Shown: one piece after another, positions 7,182 through 9,065 of the stretch
How the letters are laid out: each line of letters begins with the position of its first letter
How positions within the stretch are numbered: position 1 is the first letter of the stretch
Source of the DNA: an uncultured Sphingorhabdus sp.
Lineage (GTDB): Bacteria > Pseudomonadota > Alphaproteobacteria > Sphingomonadales > Sphingomonadaceae
Assembly: GCA_937873665.1 (NCBI GenBank)
Contig: CALMYW010000482.1
Coordinates: forward strand, 1-9,065
DNA: 9,065 nucleotides
Direction: 5' to 3'
Made by a program: the position numbers and the translations under genes
Notes under the pieces: generated by a model
Told to the model about the DNA's origin: nothing
Database searches by the model: none
The model's input: the letters and a program-made list of their open reading frames with translations, nothing else

Positions 7182-8099
7182 GTGAATATACTGAAAAAAT
7201 TTATAAGGTTGTATCGAGCATTAATGCAGATTGGCATTGATCTCGACAAAATTCGGCAGACTCTTGGGAGGATTGAGAAAAGGCAGCTTGTCGCGCGCGC
7301 GCCTGAAAAATTTATCGATCACGAATATCAGGTTTACTCGCAATGGGGGGAGGATGGACTGATCCAGTATATTTTAAGTCGGGTGGACGTGGCGAACAAG
7401 ATATTTGTTGAATTTGGTGTTGAAGAATATACGGAATCGAACACGCGATTCTTGTTGATCAATGATAACTGGTCGGGACTGGTTATTGATGGATCGACTA
7501 AAAATATAAATTATATCAAGAACGACCCGATATACTGGAAATACAATCTGAAGGTCGATTGCTCATTTATTGATAGCCAGAATATAAACAATATCATTGC
7601 GCGGAATGGTATATCTGGCGACATAGGGCTGCTTTCAATAGATGTTGATGGCAATGACTACTATATTTTTGAATCAATTGATGTTATCAGCCCAAGGATT
7701 GTTGTGTGTGAGTACAATTCATTGTGGGGTGACAGTCTTTCCGTAAGCGTGCCATACGATCCATTATTTGTCAGGGGCAATGCGCATTATTCAAACCTGT
7801 ATTTCGGCGCGTCAATCAATGCTTTGACGAATCTGGCTGCAAGAAAAGGTTATTCCCTGGTCGGATCAAATTCAACCGGTGCGAACATTTTCTTTGTTCG
7901 CAATGATCTCCTTGCTGAAATCGAAGTGGTGACGCCCAAGGAGGTCTATGTTCAATGCAAGTTCCGTCAATCAAGAGGTCCCGCAGGTGAGCTTACATTT
8001 TTAGATTTCGCCGAAAGTCTAAGCTTGCTGGCCGATCTGGATTTAATGGATGTTGAGAATGGGAAATTGCACAAAATTCAAGACTTGCTGGTTGGGTAA
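7182..8099 (+). CDS. FkbM-like Rossmann-fold protein of the 'YSQWGEDG' type, putative methyltransferase
   Basis: 305 residues from a GTG start, with AGAGAAG just upstream. VYSQWGEDGLIQYIL (51-65) and KIFVEFGVEEYTESNTRFLL (73-92) recall a group of proteins in polysaccharide loci usually labelled hypothetical or FkbM-like. The FVEFGVE core sits where motif I of a SAM methyltransferase should be. The glycine pattern is degenerate compared with DVGANxG. SIDVDGNDYYIFESI (152-166) parallels the KIDVDGFDY segment of the preceding FkbM enzyme, and PRIVVCEYNSLWG (171-183) parallels its PILFFEC strand. Later landmarks are VPYDP (190-194), YFGASINAL (207-215) and KGYSLVGSNSTGANIFFV (222-239). Residues 1-40 form a basic, probably helical lead. 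It is one of the most AT-rich genes here (30-42% in sampled stretches). A methyltransferase role follows from fold similarity only; catalysis is unproven and a non-catalytic partner role is possible. Confidence 0.72.
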   Translation: MNILKKFIRLYRALMQIGIDLDKIRQTLGRIEKRQLVARAPEKFIDHEYQVYSQWGEDGLIQYILSRVDVANKIFVEFGVEEYTESNTRFLLINDNWSGLVIDGSTKNINYIKNDPIYWKYNLKVDCSFIDSQNINNIIARNGISGDIGLLSIDVDGNDYYIFESIDVISPRIVVCEYNSLWGDSLSVSVPYDPLFVRGNAHYSNLYFGASINALTNLAARKGYSLVGSNSTGANIFFVRNDLLAEIEVVTPKEVYVQCKFRQSRGPAGELTFLDFAESLSLLADLDLMDVENGKLHKIQDLLVG

Positions 8100-8184
8100 A
8101 TTTTTATATGACGTCATTATTGTGGGTGATTGCAATTAACAAATTACGATCAAATTATATTTGAGGCGTTTCCTTGGATAACCA

Positions 8185-9065
8185 GTGAATATCATTTACG
8201 ATCATCAGATTTTCACAGCACAGAAATATGGAGGCATTTCGCGCTATTTTGTTGAATTGGCCAACCACATAGCCGATGCAAAAAAAGCGCAGGTCAGAGT
8301 GCTCAGCCCGGTCTATGTCAATGCCTACCTGGCGTCAAGGTCGCCCAAGGTGCCGGTCACCGGACTGAAGGTACCCATGATCAATTTTGCCGAACTGGTT
8401 TACGGCGCCGTCAACCGAGCGCTGGAGAGCCCGCTGCTACACTGGTTCAAGCCCGATCTGGTTCACGAGACCTACTACGCGTCGAAGCCCGCAAAGCCCA
8501 AGGGGCACAAGTGTGTGCTGACGGTTTACGACATGATTCATGAACTATTTCCCGCGGAATTCCCCCCGAATGACCGCGTCCTCATGGACAAGGCCTCGGC
8601 AGTTGCACGCGCAGACCATATCATTTGCATTTCTGAGCATACCCGCCGAGATCTGATCCGCATACTCGGCGTGCCACATGAGAAAACTTCGGTGATTCAC
8701 CTTGGATTTTCCTTGCGGCCAACGGGTGCGCGGGTTGATCTGCCGGTTCGCCGGCCCTTCCTGCTCTATGTCGGCGCGCGAGGGGGCTACAAGAATTTTG
8801 CGAGCCTGCTGCGGGCTTACGCAGCCAGTGGCCGGTTGATGAAAGACTTCGATCTTCTGGCGTTTGGCGGCAGCCCGATCAATGCCAAGGAGGCCGAACT
8901 AATTCGGCAACTCGGCATCCCCCCGGAAAACCTGCGCCAGCTCCAGGGGGGCGACGATGTTCTGGAAGGTTTGTACCGGCGCGCTGCCGCATTTGTCTAT
9001 CCTTCCTTGTATGAGGGCTTTGGCATCCCGCCGGAGAAAAACGGTGATTACGCCTGGTTCCTTCA
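8185..9065 (+). CDS. Glycosyltransferase, GT4 family, 3' end cut or disrupted
   Basis: The frame is open from GTG 8185 to the window end, giving 293 codons. MNIIYDHQIFTAQKYGGISRYF (1-22, start shown by its first residues MNIIYDHQIF) is the typical opening of GT4 mannosyltransferase-like enzymes, 'YDxQ(I/A)FxxQxxGGISRYF'. KPDLVHETYY (89-98), CVLTVYDMIHELFP (110-123) and IICISEHTRRDLI (146-158) are conserved in the N-terminal half. LLYVGARGGYKNF (193-205) is the donor-site loop with Lys203. FVYPSLYEGFGIPP (270-283) begins the E-x7-E motif. After GIPP one expects 'LEAM...G.PV', but the sequence reads EKNGDYAWFL, so similarity stops at about 9031-9036. This could be a contig-end chimera, an insertion or a real variant. 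ATG-less GTG start is chosen because the conserved strand begins immediately. It would transfer a sugar to the repeat unit; donor unknown. GC returns to 55-60% after about 8280. Confidence 0.85.
   Translation, partial: MNIIYDHQIFTAQKYGGISRYFVELANHIADAKKAQVRVLSPVYVNAYLASRSPKVPVTGLKVPMINFAELVYGAVNRALESPLLHWFKPDLVHETYYASKPAKPKGHKCVLTVYDMIHELFPAEFPPNDRVLMDKASAVARADHIICISEHTRRDLIRILGVPHEKTSVIHLGFSLRPTGARVDLPVRRPFLLYVGARGGYKNFASLLRAYAASGRLMKDFDLLAFGGSPINAKEAELIRQLGIPPENLRQLQGGDDVLEGLYRRAAAFVYPSLYEGFGIPPEKNGDYAWFL

Noticed and set aside
7292..7302. Alternating CG run in the FkbM-like gene
   Set aside because: Short and in frame with ordinary codons (ARAPE). Unusual only against the AT-rich background.
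8108..8117. ATGACGTCAT palindrome after the FkbM-like gene
   Set aside because: A lone 10-base palindrome just after a stop codon, with no second copy or adjacent T-run. It is too short for a terminator, and no known regulator site is implied.
8130..8158. Possible promoter before the last glycosyltransferase (TTGCAA, 17 bases, AATTAT)
   Set aside because: Each hexamer matches consensus at only 4 of 6 positions in AT-rich DNA, where such pairs are common. Not enough to annotate.
1..9065. CRISPR arrays, tRNA or rRNA genes, transposase genes, toxin-antitoxin or defence modules
   Set aside because: No spaced direct repeats, no cloverleaf or rRNA-like sequence and no matching protein motifs were seen. 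The reading is a polysaccharide locus throughout.

Overview
The window is one stretch of a polysaccharide biosynthesis locus (O-antigen or exopolysaccharide type). All eight supportable coding segments lie on the + strand and are packed closely, so it reads as part of an operon cut at both ends. The host looks like a Gram-negative proteobacterium. A betaproteobacterium is my guess from the general feel of the proteins and the GC-rich backbone; nothing in the window proves it.

Layout. Positions 2-256 and 253-1479 encode two parts of what is probably one polytopic membrane protein (GT-C-like glycosyltransferase or Wzy-like polymerase). The parts are in different frames and meet at an ATGA junction. 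A GT4-type glycosyltransferase (about 1469-2755) overlaps its end. Next come a class I SAM-dependent methyltransferase (2767-3690), a 216-base AT-rich gap, a GT2 glycosyltransferase (3907-4713), a 149-base gap, and a Wzx-type lipid-linked oligosaccharide flippase (4863-6188). Then come an FkbM-family methyltransferase (6216-7079), a second FkbM-like protein of the 'YSQWGEDG' type (7182-8099), and a GT4 glycosyltransferase that runs off the window (8185-9065). No rRNA, tRNA, CRISPR array or complete mobile element was seen.

How the genes fit together (inference). The three glycosyltransferases would add sugars to an undecaprenyl-linked repeat unit on the cytoplasmic face of the inner membrane. 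The two or three methyltransferase-type enzymes would O-methylate sugars, either within the unit or as a chain-terminating cap. Wzx would flip the unit to the periplasm, where the first membrane protein could polymerise or modify it. No nucleotide-sugar synthesis genes and no Wzz or Wza/Wzc export genes are in view.

Oddities. (1) The first gene is split by a frame change. (2) The last glycosyltransferase loses family resemblance abruptly in its catalytic E-x7-E motif, about 35 bases before the window end. (3) GC content swings between about 65% and about 30-40%, with the changes falling inside genes, which suggests a mosaic locus. (4) Two different FkbM-like proteins stand side by side. I did not find a convincingly new system. 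The best leads are the split membrane protein with a large Cys-containing C-terminal domain, and the tandem FkbM-like pair.
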